A stretch of 64,000 nt of DNA from Karalla daura (Eukaryota > Chordata > Actinopteri > Chaetodontiformes > Leiognathidae): assembly GCA_029224185.1 (NCBI GenBank), contig CM055211.1, forward strand, positions 3,655,525 to 3,719,524, given 5' to 3'. Below, in pieces: positions 1 to 11,549 of this stretch. The notes under the pieces are model-generated. The model did not search any database, was not told where the DNA came from, and worked only from the letters and a program-made list of their open reading frames with translations. The translations under genes and the position numbers were made by a program. The first letter of the stretch is position 1; each line of letters starts with the position of its first letter.

Positions 1-2170
1 AGGTGAAAATGCCTTCTTTAGTGTTGCTGAAGCAGTTTGATATTGACTCAGTCCCGGAGCAGGACTCGGGCCTTTATAACGGCGAACATCCCTGTGATTG
101 GAGCACACAAAGGGCAGGAATTCAGAATAGCTAGACAACAGCACTGAATCTGTTTTTTGATTGTGGCTGTCTCACAGAGACTAACAGGAAAAATGGCTTT
201 CAATACATGTAACGTTTCATTTCATCGGCTTGATGGATTTGTGTCAACGACGGCTTATTGTGAATGTGACACGGAAACAACGGCGACCCAGGAGAGTCCG
301 AAACCACCACCTGCTTGCATCACTCCACAGGTAAAAGGGTTGATCACCATTATGTGATAACATCATGGATACATATGGGAGGAGCCCCCGAGGATGGATC
401 CAGGAAGAAATCCCATGCATATGTGCATAAATTGTTTTACATGATATTGTGGAATCAAATGCTTTAAGAGACTGATTGGCTGAGAAGAGCCGATGCAGGA
501 CAAGGTGTGGACAGTCAGATGAGTCTGCAAATATGTAAAAACTAATCAGTGGTTTAAATTGATTTTTCACATTAGTTAAGTATGCTTGGATGAGGTTAAT
601 CAGTCATTTTGTTACTTAGAAGTGTTTTCCACCTTTCCGAGCTGAAAGTAAAACACACATGCTTTGCCCTGTTTGACATGGAGACGGTTGCAGAGTGGGG
701 GCTGAGGCGTCTGAGTGTGAGCATGTTTCCCAGAGGAGTCCTGGGATCTTCTCAATTAGAGCTGCGCCTCAGTGGGACAGTGAGTGTGCCGCTGATGAGA
801 GCTCGCCAGCCCATGAGGGATCACGCTTGATACGACTGACGATAAAACCACAAATGAGCCCGCTTTCCTCATTCTTTATTAAACGGAAATTAAAATAGAC
901 TGAAGTTTAATAAAAGCTTGAATTAGCAGAAGTAGTTTGGCTCCTTTTGATTTTAATCAGGTTTGTTGCTGCACACTTAGCATTTCCTCATTTTCCATTG
1001 GATATCTGCCAATTGATTATTCGATAGGCCCGAGGCCTACGTGAAATCAATAAACAGTAGAAACATGCTCCAGTACAATGCTCAGACGATGTTATCTGCG
1101 AGTTAACTGCAGGTTAGAGACACACGAGTGGGCGCTGCTGTTTCCTGTCGCAACTAATTCAAAGTTTCATGAAATGCAAAGTAGCCCAATTACACTTGAC
1201 AGACGTCCCGGATGCTGCCTCACCAGAGCAGTGTCACTCCAAGGAGACTGCCTTTATTTTAATGAGTCATTTGTTTCCAAACGGGACTCTAAAAGAGCGT
1301 TTTGAAGCAACTTCCAGAAATGACGGCGAGCCTGATTCATCTCACTGGTCGTTTAAAATTCATCTTTTCCCAAACAAGATCCTGTGACTTTGTTTTGTGT
1401 GTGTGCGTGTGTGTGTGAAAACATGAAAGATGAGACACATTTGTGTCAGCACATGCGTGGAGAGCTTCGCCACCATTAGGCAGACACCTATCCAGCTCTG
1501 ATGCTTCGAAACAAGCACTGCCCTTAAATTACAGTACAGCTTTTCACTGGGACAATAAAGCGCCTCGTGCATCTTTGCCTAAAGTTTGATTAAAAGAGGA
1601 AAAAAAAACGAAATACCCTGAATAGGGTCAGTGATGTGAATAAGCATTCCAAGCAGGCAGGCTTTAGAAACAGGACAGTGAATGGAATCTTCTATTCTGA
1701 GTCGTTTTTTTTTCCACATGGAAACACAAGCTGAATGGTACAAAGCTGCCACAGAAAAGGTCATCCTTATTTCATTTCCCCCCGTTTACCACACGGCGTA
1801 TGCCGCTTCCATTGAGACGGCTGCGTTTTGACTCTTTCTTTTTTCCACTCCTTTGTCACTCTTTCATGACGGGCAGATCGATAGGCTCTTGAAGACAGGG
1901 GCTGGTGGAAGCCAAGGGGGGGGTGGATTGACTTCCCTCACACCCACTCTATTTAGCCTGACAGTTTGAAGCGGCATGCAACAAACACATCATCATCAGC
2001 CCAGCAGCACAACAACAGCCTCTGCTGACATCAGTGTGCGTTTCCTCCGGTTCTGCTGGAGAATCGGCCGCACGTACTCTACGTTCCTCGGTCGCAGGTG
2101 TTCACAGCTGATATTCTGCAAACAGGAAGACTAAAACCTGTCACAGGACTATTTTTTCTGCCTTTCTCCA
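1..2170. other. Non-coding stretch, no gene recognised
   Basis: No convincing coding frame. The first 120 bases are unique, mixed-composition DNA. A GT tract of about 11 units lies at 1396-1417, and short A and T runs occur near 1600 and 1708. The segment from 2000 to 2170 is unique and moderately GC-rich and could be regulatory, but nothing specific can be named. Confidence 0.6.
1396..1417. repeat. (GT)n microsatellite, interrupted once
   Basis: Alternating GT run with a single C interruption, read directly from the sequence. Confidence 0.9.
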
Positions 2171-2171
2171 G

Positions 2172-2474
2172 TCGCTGCTACCGCGGCTGCTGCTTTCCAA
2201 GAAAACTATCTTCTCATCGCCTGGAGGTTTTTTTTTTCTCTTCTTCTTTCAAAACAAGAGCATAATATTCCTCTCTCCCCCCTCTGTCTCCATGATAGTT
2301 AGTCTTCGACAGACTGCGGAGTTGTTGCGCGTTAGCTCGGGGCTACGAGGCTACGGAGGCTGGCGGAGACGAGGACAAGGTCTGTCGTGGGCGTGTGGCT
2401 GTGTGGGAAAACGTCGCGGCCGGTGGATCCAGTGTGTGCCTGCTCCTCCACATGTCTCTTTTTGCCCTTTATAG
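2172..2474 (+). other. Weak exon candidate after an acceptor-like site
   Basis: A TTTTTTCTGCCTTTCTCCAG acceptor-like stretch ends at 2171. One frame then stays open to a stop ending at 2474, with an ATG at 2292 giving 60 residues. The early part translates to a leucine/phenylalanine-rich run caused by T-rich DNA, which argues against coding. After the ATG the peptide is arginine-rich with no recognisable domain. The only donor-like site, AAG/GTCTGT near 2379, is poor. Probably a chance frame; listed because the acceptor is good. Confidence 0.1.
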
Positions 2475-2600
2475 CTGTTACATGTGATATATTACACGGA
2501 GAAACGGCTGAACATGCTACCCATGACCTACCTCCTAGTGCACAAGCACTCACCCACACACAGAAATACCAACACGCTCCCTCCCTCTTTCTATCCCCGC

Positions 2601-2645
2601 CTCTCCCCCTCTCTCTCTGTCTGTCTGTCTGTCTATCTCTCCCTC
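2601..2645. repeat. Pyrimidine (CT)n/(CTGT)n tract
   Basis: CT dinucleotides followed by about four CTGT units, read directly. Confidence 0.85.
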
Positions 2646-3002
2646 GTAAACACAGATGCAAATACAAATGCATGCTGGATAAATGTTGTCCTTAACCTGG
2701 CGTACTACAACCGCTCAGCAAATGCCAGCTGGGTCAACAGATGCCCCGGGCGTCCCGGGCTCGCTCTCGTACAAAGAGCGCTGCCGCTGCGTGCATGCGC
2801 CACCACATGCCCACACGTCGGGAGCTGCCGGGCAGCGGGGCGGCCTACAAGCAGATTAGGAGGTTTTAGCTTGCTTTGTGTTCGGGGATGGTGGAATTGC
2901 AGTAAGCGAAAGGAGAGGGAAGGGGGTGGGGCGGGGGCGGCGGGGTCAAAATTAGTGGGTTTTGGGACGAGGCTTTGCTGTGGATAAATCTGCTAGATTT
3001 TC

Positions 3003-3018
3003 AAAAAAAAAAAAAAAA
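3003..3018. repeat. Poly(A) run, 16 A
   Basis: Homopolymer read directly. No target-site duplication was found around it, so I do not call it a retroposed tail. Confidence 0.9.
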
Positions 3019-3907
3019 GGATGCGTCCTCCAGAGTGAAAGCATTGTGGTGTAATGTAATTTAAAAATGTAACATTAACGTAAGCATGGACTCACTCAGC
3101 TAAAAATGAATGAAGGAGGATGTTTTTTTTTTTTAAATGTGCAGCGTTTAGAGAACATGCAAAAGGTTGCAGAAAGACAAATGGCGTCAGAGCTGAGCTC
3201 ATAAAAGGCTTTCGCAGATAAAAACATCTCCCTCTCTGAAAAGATATCAGCGACGTTGATCAGTATCTGGGCCTCCTTTGTGCTGGTTTTCCTCCACCTC
3301 TGTGACGATTAGATAAAAACACTGGCCCGGCCCCAGCTCTTCCCTATCAGACGGCTCCTCGTTTCGAGTCATTCCGAGTTTTGGGAAGCCCTCCAAGAAG
3401 ATAGCAGTGGTACGACAACTCCACTATGGGATGACACACACCGCTCACAAGACGTGAGTCATACCGTCAGGAGCAAGCGGTGGGAAGGAGGACCACAAAG
3501 AGAGGAACGCGGAGAACCAGCATACATGTTTGATGCTGTGTTATCACCCTCTGGTCAGCTTATTTTATTTATTTTTTTGGGGCTAACTCTGGCGCTGTTA
3601 GCTCAGCTCGGAGGTAGGTTTTGATTTTTGCACGACCCCACAATGACAAACCAGAGGGTGTGGAGAAAGGAAATTACACACTCCAGCGGCTTTATCTCCT
3701 ATAAAATCACATTTCTCTCACTTATTGCACTCACATGTTTGCCTGTCGATTGAGTTCGGGGACAGACAAAAAAAAAAGAAAAGCCCTGACAGGGGTTGTG
3801 GTTAGCGGTCTGGCCGGGCGAGTCTGCCAATGATTGTGTTTAACAAACACAAGCAATAGGAGAGGGCCTGTGGGGATAGCTGTCGCCACTTCTGAGTGAG
3901 ACACAGG

Positions 3908-3960
3908 AAGGCTGGGGGGAGGCAGGGGAGGCGGGGGAGGCTGAGGTGGAGGGGGAGGAC
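3908..3960. repeat. G-rich low-complexity tract
   Basis: Repeated GGGGAGGC and GGGGGAGG-type units, with at least five G runs of three or more within about 50 bases. G-quadruplex formation on the plus strand is possible by the usual G3+N1-7 rule. Confidence 0.75.
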
Positions 3961-4237
3961 AGTTGATTGCATTCATTGACGGAGCACAGGGGAATGGGAG
4001 GAATGTACAGATGGCAAATGGCAGGCAGAGAGAGTGAGGTTAAAACGGGCCAGTGTATAATTCATATCCACAACGCTTCATAACTGTATATCATTCTGGT
4101 ACCCCCACCTCACTGCACCGTCTCCCCTGACTGCCCTGGAAGGAAGTGGGAAGTTACATCAAAGAGGAAGCATAAGGAGCATCTGCCAGTCGGAACCCAT
4201 CTTGGATTGAATTAGGTTCACTGCTCTGAGAGAAACA

Positions 4238-4244
4238 TATAAAG
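4238..4244 (+). promoter_or_regulatory. TATA-like motif ahead of a small ORF
   Basis: TATAAAG. A start site about 30 bases downstream would fall near 4268, between the two ATGs of the small ORF that follows (4259 and 4286), so the second ATG would be the likely start. TATA-like matches are common by chance. Confidence 0.15.
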
Positions 4245-4258
4245 GCTGGGCAGATTCG

Positions 4259-4486
4259 ATGGCCAATGTAAAAGCTGGAACAAATATGTTCCCATTGTGG
4301 AGTCGTGTCCTTCTCTGGCTGGCTTTAATCTGCGAGACGGGCAAGTGTGTCGATCTGATCTCGGCCAATCGGAAAAAGCAATCCCCCCCTCGTCCCTGCC
4401 TGACCACATGCTTAAGAAGTAGAGTTGGAGGACGGCCCGACTTCACCTGCTCCCGCTGGCTTAAGCAGCCAGCCAGCGTTACATAA
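4259..4486 (+). other. Small ORF with a signal-peptide-like N-terminus
   Basis: 75 codons from the ATG at 4259, or 66 from the ATG at 4286. From the second methionine the N-terminus reads MFPLWSRVLLWLALICETG: a short basic-containing start, an uninterrupted hydrophobic core (VLLWLALI) and small/polar residues after it, which is the layout of a secretory signal peptide. The rest of the chain is polar and basic and carries four further cysteines (in KCVD, RPCL, TTCL and FTCS). I recognise no family and no cysteine spacing. A TATA-like motif lies just upstream. No AATAAA was seen close downstream. Hydrophobic starts arise often by chance in ORFs of this size, so this is a candidate only. Confidence 0.18.
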
Positions 4487-5100
4487 GAGCGTCCAATTCA
4501 CGCTGTTGCCATCTCTGATGTGTCCATAGACGACACGTAGGCATCGACAAACAGACACAGTGAGTGACATCAAAAGCAAGCACTTCAGATGAGTAATCCC
4601 AGACAACAGCCCTGTGGAAATAGCACCACGGTGTAACTGGAATAATGGCAAACGGCGTCTTTAAAGATCTGAGTGTCATGTAGAAAGAGCACAAATCACT
4701 ATCATTTCCAGCTCAGATGTCAATCGATCCACACCAAGAACTCCTTCCTGTCTGGAGTTTTTTTCTTTTTTTCTTATGTCTGCGTAGGTTTTCAGGTTAT
4801 ATGCAGGGACACGCATGTTTAAGTTGGAGGTCAGATGATGGATGATGGATGTTTGGATGGGGAGAACACAGTACGTTCAGATGTTTAAGATCTACCCCAT
4901 GTTTCACAGCCGGAGGATTTGCACACGCTCGACACCCGCTTGCACATTTTCCCGATGCCTGCAATGACAAATCTTACAGTCTGAATTACTCCCATGGAGG
5001 CCGATGCCCGATTTGCAACCCGCATTTAAAGTCATGTTGAAGTGTGTAATTGCGCCGCACTCTGCGCGAAGCTGTTCTTCTTTTTTTTCTTTCCGAGTGC
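4487..5100. other. Non-coding stretch, nothing specific seen
   Basis: Unique DNA with short repeats of a GATGGATGATGGATG type near 4838. No credible frame. Confidence 0.6.
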
Positions 5101-5106
5101 CTTCAG

Positions 5107-5393
5107 ACTGAAAACCATCGAGGAGGCAGAGGATGAAATCCATAACGGGCAGAACCCGTCGGTGCCACAGCTGGAGACGGACAGCCGGCCTGGTGCTGAT
5201 TACAATGGAGCTTCTGATGCCCCCCCTCTCCCCAGAAAAAAAGGGGGGAGGGGGAGAGAGAGATAGAGAGAGAGAGAGGGCAATCTATAACCTGTCACTG
5301 TCTCTCCCTTGATGGCTGGATGATGGATGACTGCATCTTCTCTAACAATACCAAAACACTCCCTGTGTGGGAGGCCTTTTTGCACCGGGCAAG
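5107..5393 (+). other. Exon candidate bounded by acceptor and donor
   Basis: A T-rich tract ending TTCAG at 5106 (TTCTTTTTTTTCTTTCCGAGTGCCTTCAG-type) is acceptor-like, and AAG/GTAAGG at 5391-5399 is a near-consensus donor. Between them one frame is open for about 52 codons and then stops at 5264-5266. Its first part reads LKTIEEAEDEIHNGQ and is followed by a polar, acidic stretch with APPLPRKK, which is more protein-like than most frames here. Because the frame closes before the donor, the segment could be a last coding exon spliced into a 3' UTR exon, a non-coding RNA exon, or chance. A second acceptor-like CCCCCTCTCCCCAG ends at 5235. I recognise no family. Confidence 0.2.
5254..5278. repeat. 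(GA)n microsatellite
   Basis: GA/AGAT-interrupted run directly after a GGGGGG block, read directly. Confidence 0.9.
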
Positions 5394-5408
5394 GTAAGGA
5401 TTTTTTTT

Positions 5409-5445
5409 GTGTGTGTGTGTGAGCGCATGCATGTGTGTGTGTGTG
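5409..5445. repeat. (GT)n microsatellite, interrupted
   Basis: Two GT runs separated by GAGCGCATGCAT, following a T8 run. Confidence 0.9.
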
Positions 5446-6972
5446 GTCAATTAGCCTCTTCATTTTTTTCACTTTAACTGACAGCTGACATTGTGCCCTC
5501 TCATGTATGATATGACAGCTTGGCTTGAGGGTCAAATCCTTTCTACTTAATGCACTGGCATTTGGGAGGATGGGGGCAGGGGGTGGGTTCAGCTGAGCTA
5601 CTGTTGTGTTGTGGCAGTGAATTTTTCTTTTTTTCTTTTTTTTTTTGCCCCACAAGAAAAAAAAAATCGTGTCGCAAACCTTACAAATGATCCGTCTCAG
5701 TTTGTGTGATCCGCACAATATCCACAGTTGCTGATGCGACGCATCTCGAATCAGAAAATCACCCGCCGATGAGAGGGGGTGAAAAAAAAAGAGAAGGAAT
5801 CAGAGATGATGAAAGCCTTCAGCGCTGCACAGTTGGCAGAGAGGATGGAGGGGAAGGGAGGGCGGGCTGCTGCCTCCCACTCATTCCCTTGTTCAGTCTT
5901 CGGGGCCTCTGCCGGGTCTCTCGGCTTCTCCTTCTCCTCTCTTCCTGTCTTCATTTCTGACTCTCTTACTCGCTCTGTTGCTCTTCCTCCCTCAACCTTT
6001 CTCTCTCCCACTCTTTATCCTTCCCTATCCGGTTTTCGGGCTCTCCCAGGGGCTTAATTTATGGTTGTGCAGCTACAGAAACATAGGGATGGCAAACCCA
6101 CGCTTCTCCTCCGCTTTGTTAGCTTCCTCGTTTGCTGGCTGCTCCGCTGACTGACTGGAGTGTGTGCTCATGTCATCCTGTATCTGCGCTGCACAATTGT
6201 TTTTCTCTCCCTACCCTCCATCCTCTCAGGATGTGTGCGACTGCTTCTGTCTGTGTTTACATAGCACATATGGTTCCTTGTGGGCCGCTTTATAGAATAA
6301 CTGCCGCTTGCGCTACAACAAAGGGACAATATTAGCTGTACATGGCAACCTTGAAACTGGGGACGAGTCCAGTGTGCATTAACTGTGGCACAGCCATGTT
6401 CTTCGCCTTCTCTAAGCTTGTAGAGATGGAGCTGTGTTGCAGACGAAGCAACGACACTGGAGAGTTTCTCACTGCTCTTAAATAAATGTCAAATTCCTTC
6501 ACTGGTCTGACTGAGAAATAAAGGACAGGAGTCAGGCAGAACCAACAAAGAGGAATGATTTGAATGAAATTCGATTGGGAAAAAAAATAGATTTCATGCA
6601 TATCAAATGTGTAATTTAGCTTTGATTTGACTCATGGAGAATTAAATTATGGTAGAAATGAATATATATCACAAATCAATGTTTGTCAATCTTATCATTC
6701 TCTATAGATTAAAAATGACCCCAAAACACAAAATCTTGCTCTTTCCTCCCATCTGGGATGTGTCATGCTCTCCCTCAGTGCTGCGTCTGGCCTGTTGTTC
6801 TCTGACAATAGTCTGAATGGATCATGGAGCCACTCTGCTGCCTCTTGTACAACATCTGTATGATCGTCCTCTGCTGCTGCTGCGTCAGTGTTTGTCCCGC
6901 TGTGTTTGTACGTCGACATAAAGCCGAGTGATGGGAGCTATCGACGTGCGTCTGCCCTGCCCTCCTCCGTCT

Positions 6973-6989
6973 CCCCCCCCCCCCCCCCC
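6973..6989. repeat. Poly(C) run, 17 C
   Basis: Homopolymer read directly. Confidence 0.9.
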
Positions 6990-7689
6990 TTGATGGAAAC
7001 AATACAGGCAAGGACACTCAGACGGAAATTCATTGATACTCGTGCAGGTCTCAGCAAAAGCCCCGAGCCGAGGTCCCGTATTTGATCAAAGGGGCTTAGA
7101 GAGTGAGTCACGCCTATGTCGCCACGGCGGCTTTGATTTCCTACAGTCAGATGGATTATATATTTATATACGTATCTATAAAAAGAGGGGCGTCTGGTGC
7201 GATCCAGCCACACCAACCTCATTCATGAACGATCACTCATTGTGCATGACCCGAGCGAGATGGAATAATCTGTCACGCAGTGGAAATAACGTGCGGCTGA
7301 GCATAAAGGTGGGGGCGGTATGGAAGGGGACGTATAGGGGGAAATGCGAGGCGTCGCTTCCTCGCTCGTATTGTTATTCAGGGCAACAAATGTCTCCCGA
7401 TCCGTGGGGGACGCTTGCAATTTCCACCGTGGCCTTTCAGCCCGCTCCGGGGGCCATGCAAACCCGCACGGCTTGTGAAAAGCCGGGCGCCTGCAGATCA
7501 AGATGAACTAGACAGGACGCGGTTTCGACAATGCCCTCTGCTCCGGTTTGTTTGAACGCTGGCACACGGATGGCAGCTCCAGACTGAATGATGGCGCGGA
7601 GCGAAATCTGAATTCAGGATGAGTGTCAGGTTAATATTCTCCTGCTCTCCGTCGGCGGCTATAATTCATTCTCGGATTGTGGCACGAAA

Positions 7690-8160
7690 AGGAGACATGA
7701 AAGCCTTTTCCTTCCCCTCTCCTCTGTTCTCATCAGTCAGAGCTTCGCACGCATCCTCTCGATTACCATCGCTCATCTTTCCTCTTTTGTTTCTCCCCTC
7801 GTGTCCCCATTCAATCCATTTTCATTTCCCCCTCAGTTCCCTTTACAGCTGCTTTCATTTCAACCAGATCTCTCAATCTTCCACCATCTCCTATTCTACG
7901 CCAGCTCTTTTCACCCGCTGCCTGACAAGCTCTGTCTCACTTCCTCCACCTGTCTGTCACCACTCTCCCTTTTCTTTCAACCTCCCGTTCTTTATTCTGC
8001 TCCCCTTCCAGACTTTCCCCTCTTCGGCTGCCATATTTTTCCCCATTTCAGTCCCTTTTCTTTCTCCATGTGCACTCACTTCCACTGCTGTCAAATGCTC
8101 CCTCCCGCTCTCTCTCTCGGTCTCTGCCTCTCTCCCTCCATTTGCTGCAAAGCCCTCAAC
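7690..8160. repeat. Pyrimidine-rich, G-poor low-complexity block
   Basis: About 470 bases dominated by C and T on the plus strand (CTCTC, TTTCCT and CCCTC mixtures) without a fixed period. The plus strand translates to serine/proline/phenylalanine-rich peptides in two frames, as expected from this composition. Confidence 0.7.
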
Positions 8161-8464
8161 GGACCAATTAACTTCTCCATCTTGATGTCTTTTCCAACCT
8201 TATACACTTGGGCCAGCTGGACAGTTCAGACGGTTCAAGGGCGTGTGCACACACGCTGGCACAGGCGAAGAAGACTTAACAATGTGGCCTTGAAGCGTGT
8301 TTCAGTTTTTTAAAGTGCATCTAAGAGCTTCACCGACCCACCAACCGACATAATCTATAGGCGCTTTGAGGCAAAGGAGCCTATTCGGTTTCACCGACTG
8401 TTCTCAGAAAGCCCTTTCAACACTGCATCCACTAAAAAAACCACACACTAAACAATTTCTATTA

Positions 8465-8655
8465 AATACTGGCATTGCTTTCCTCCCATAGTCCAAAAAC
8501 ATGCATGTTTAGGTCGACCAGAGAGTCCAAATTGCCCCTAGGTGTGTGTGTGAGTTTCCTCTGATGGACTGTAGAGTTGTCCAGGGTGTATTTCCTGCCA
8601 TTGCTGGAGAAAGGCTCCAGCAGACCCCCAGATGGATGGTAAACAAGCCACGGGT
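8465..8655 (-). repeat. Teleost-type interspersed repeat, copy 1
   Basis: Read on the minus strand, this holds in order a TGGAGCCTTTCTCCAGC motif, an ACACCCTGGACA motif, GTCCATCAGAGG, a short CA run, CCTAGGGGCAATTTGGA, and ATGCATGTTTTTGGACTATG followed by GGAGGAAA. These match in order the consensus I know from many fish genomes. Its Repbase name cannot be settled from memory. Both ends are decayed. Confidence 0.75.
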
Positions 8656-10526
8656 GTTTTGTAATGCTGCACTGTGCAGCGAGTGAAAAAGGCCGAGGTA
8701 GGAACGGAGGCCCTAACATGGCAGCAATCGACGCTGGCGAGAGAAAGAGGGAGAAAAAAAATGGAATAAAACTCTCTGGGCGTATTACACAACACACCAG
8801 GGTACTGTCACATTTGCATGCAGCTCATTTCTCTTGCAAAACTGGCAGTGCCACCCAGACACGTTTGTGTGTCAGCCCCTGCACATGGTGTCAGAGTGTG
8901 TCTGAAGTTTTTCAAGTGACATTCGAGGCTTAAAAATAACAACTTGGAGAGGATGGATCCCCGGGCGTGCACGCCGGCACGGTTAATGCGTTCTTAAACG
9001 GGAGGATAATGGGTCTGGAGTTGTAACAGAAACAAATAAAACCACCTTAAGTGGAGATGGTGGTGTGTAATTGAAACGCTGTAGTGAATCAGAGGTGTTT
9101 ATGAGACGAAAGGCAGCCACAAGAAGCGGCATTTGCTTCTCACGAAAAAGAAAAAAAAAAAAACACTCCCACCACCATCACCTGACTGACAGTTCAAGCG
9201 TCAGAGTTCCTCCTGTTCCTGAGCGCTCTCTCCCCACTGTCACAGACATCTACCGGCTCAACCCAGACGACAGACTGGCAGCCGTCCCAAATGTCGAGAC
9301 CGGCTGCAGAAACCAGGAGAGCTGCGCGTCAATTAGTGCTGCTAAATGAAAGTGAGTCAGCGTCGGCTCGGCAGATCTTGACTGAGGTACGAAGACAAAA
9401 AAAAGACAGAAAAAAAAGCAAAAAAAAAGCTGCTGAACAGTAGCTTCATAAAAGCAGATTCGAGATGTCACAACGTCTGAAACGGGAGTGGAAGCTTTGT
9501 CAGAATTAAAAGGGGCAGCGGTTGCGAGGGCACCATTAGCAAAGAGAGCGAGCGAGGCTGAAAATGGGTGAGATGCGTTCGCGCTGTACTCCTAGCTCGG
9601 CTTGAAATGAAACAATGGCTGCGGAGGTGAAAGTGCAGGTTTTCAGAGGCGCTTTCAGACAAACAATCTAGGGATATTAACCCCTTTTTACACCGCACGC
9701 TGCCCCCGTGACTTAACAGGACGTAAACTCACTAGAAAAGTGCACGGGAGCCCTAATAAACTCATTGTAGTCACATTTGCTGCACTCGGTGACTCAAGTT
9801 TGCATCCCATACGCGCTGGCACACAAATACTGTGAATTTTGGGGCACGCCATGAACAGGAACGGAGTACCGACTGCCGCCCCATCCTAAAACTAGAGACG
9901 GCGCGTGGCAACAATGCAAAGACTCTCAAACACCCTCAAAGCCTGAGAAGCAGCTCCACAAAGCCGTAAAGGCATGGGCTGCGGTGACACCTGTGGTAAC
10001 TCTAAAGACCGAGTCGTAACAATGCGGCTCTCGGTGCTCCGTCTGAATCCTTCACACTGCACTGCTAATCCCGCGTGCTCAGGGTCTTTGCATACGCCGC
10101 TGAATGCAGATGAGCACGCCGAAAAGTGCAAGTAAACAGAATGGCTAATCCCGGGAATACAGCGATACCGTGAAAGCGGGGGAAAAATACTAATACGAGC
10201 GAGAGCAGCGACGAGGCTTTCTCAAACTCACGACTGAAGGGTCCTTGAACGATTCTTACTCAAGGTCTGCGGTCTGGAACCATTAGCGATAACAACCGCC
10301 TTTCTTTTTAAGAGTCGTTTTATTCTCTTTTTGCCAGCATTTGACAGAAAAAACCCCAGACAATTTGGGAAAAAGAGAGAGAGAGAGAGTAGGTCTCGGG
10401 CCCACGCTGTGGCACTTAATCAGTCAATAAGCATCACGTTGCTGGTGATTAGCGCAGACAGCGCTCAGACGCTCGTCGTGCAGCTGAAAAGTGCATTTAC
10501 GCGAGGATGTGTGGATGGCGTGAGCT
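8656..10526. other. Non-coding stretch
   Basis: Unique DNA. Contains the perfect palindrome GCGTGCACGC at about 8965, short A runs near 9150 and 9400, and scattered CpG-rich unique DNA from 9860 to 10300. No credible gene. Confidence 0.6.
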
Positions 10527-10569
10527 GGGGGGGGGGGGGGGGGTTGGGGGGGGGGGGGTGGGGGGGGGG
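10527..10569. repeat. Poly(G) cluster G17-TT-G13-T-G10
   Basis: Three long G runs with one- and two-T spacers, read directly. By the standard sequence rule this is a G-quadruplex former. Run lengths in such tracts are also prone to assembly error. Confidence 0.9.
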
Positions 10570-11129
10570 TGACCAGGCACGCTCTGTATCTGCGATTTAG
10601 GAGCTGATAGCGAACTCTCTGGTGTCACGCTAATGTGAGAACGCAGCGCGTTCCCCGGCAGTTGCCATGCCAACGACGTCAACCGTAGGGAAATAAGCCA
10701 CATTACAACCACATTCGTCCGGGGACGGGATCGCTGAGAGCGATCTCCAGCCACGCGGCTCGTTCAACTGCCGACGACGGGGAGAGCGTTTCAGGATGGA
10801 AAAAGTGTTGAGAAATGTGCTTCATTCTCCATAATGTGAGGCTTGGGCTTTGGGAGAGATGTGGCCCCGCGCCACAGATAAAACTTCAAAAGCGCTCTGG
10901 CGCACAAATAAGCATTCCCATCTATATTTGACGTAGTGTGACACCTAGCGCGGCCCCCTGCTGTCTTCAGCGGGGCTGGATGGCACAGAGGAGTGTGATA
11001 CAGCACATTAGGCTTTGGATCTGAGCATCAGTTGATTTTTTTTTTTCGCTCTCTGCAAAGGATTTTTTCCAACAATGCGACACAAATAGAATTTCGCCAG
11101 CTCCGTCCCTTTATGAATCATGACTTTGT

Positions 11130-11440
11130 AGCGGCCGAGTCGGTTTCGGTTTCAAATCCGGCGCTCTGAAGCGGAGCCAGCGCCGGACAGAAACCTCCCG
11201 ACGTGTCGCTGGCCTAATGCTCTGAGACCGGCCGCTGCCAGGAGCGAGCGCGGGAGCCGTCTGGAAACGCGAGGCTGCCGGCTCGGAGCGACTCGCCGCC
11301 GGGGACGGGGAGCGTCCGACTGATAATCCCCGGTCAGCCGCGCCATGGCCGTCCCGGGCGGCCGGGAGGAGCACGCTGTGCAGCGTGCGAGAGGAAACAA
11401 GCAGCCAGAGGCCGGGAGCTGCGTCCACATCATGCACAGT
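11130..11440. promoter_or_regulatory. Dense CpG island
   Basis: I count about 35 CpG between 11161 and 11430, against sparse CpG in most of the window. In vertebrates an unmethylated island of this density usually marks a promoter or a developmental regulatory element. It contains a strong-context ATG at 11345 and is followed by a CRE-like palindrome at 11550. No TATA box is obvious. Methylation state cannot be read from sequence, so promoter activity is inferred. Confidence 0.5.
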
Positions 11441-11473
11441 TGTGATTTGGAGAGCAGGGCCGGTGCAGGCTAA
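11345..11473 (+). other. Small ORF in Kozak context inside the CpG island
   Basis: 42 codons starting at GCGCCATGG (G at -3 and at +4, a strong vertebrate start context) and ending TAA. The peptide begins MAVPGGREEHAVQRARG and contains two cysteines and two histidines in CVHIMHSC, too few and wrongly spaced for a known zinc finger. It could be a microprotein, the start of a first exon, or chance. A weak donor-like CCG/GTGCAG lies at 11460-11468. No homolog is recognised. Confidence 0.15.
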
Positions 11474-11549
11474 TCTCTTTGGAAGGCCTTGAGACACGAA
11501 TGAGCCCAATCTATATTTAGTTTGAGAGTTTTAATACCGGGCCCGGGTG

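Larger units (their letters stand above)
2475..4230. other. Non-coding stretch with simple repeats
   Basis: Contains a CT/CTGT pyrimidine tract (2601-2645), a 16-A run (3003-3018), a T12 run (3123-3134) and a G-rich, GGGGAGGC-like stretch (3908-3960). The rest is unique DNA with no credible open frame. The proline-rich frame read on the minus strand at 3731-3976 is a product of the G-rich block. Confidence 0.6.
5446..8460. other. Non-coding stretch
   Basis: Holds T-rich runs near 5625-5646, a C17 run at 6973-6989 and a pyrimidine-skewed block at about 7690-8160. Serine/proline/phenylalanine-rich frames of 170-188 codons across 7619-8313 come from that skew and are not treated as genes. Around 7100-7500 the DNA is unique with many CpG. 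Confidence 0.55.

Noticed and set aside
7619..8313. 188- and 170-codon serine/proline/phenylalanine-rich frames
   Set aside because: Direct product of a pyrimidine-skewed block; both frames are open at once.
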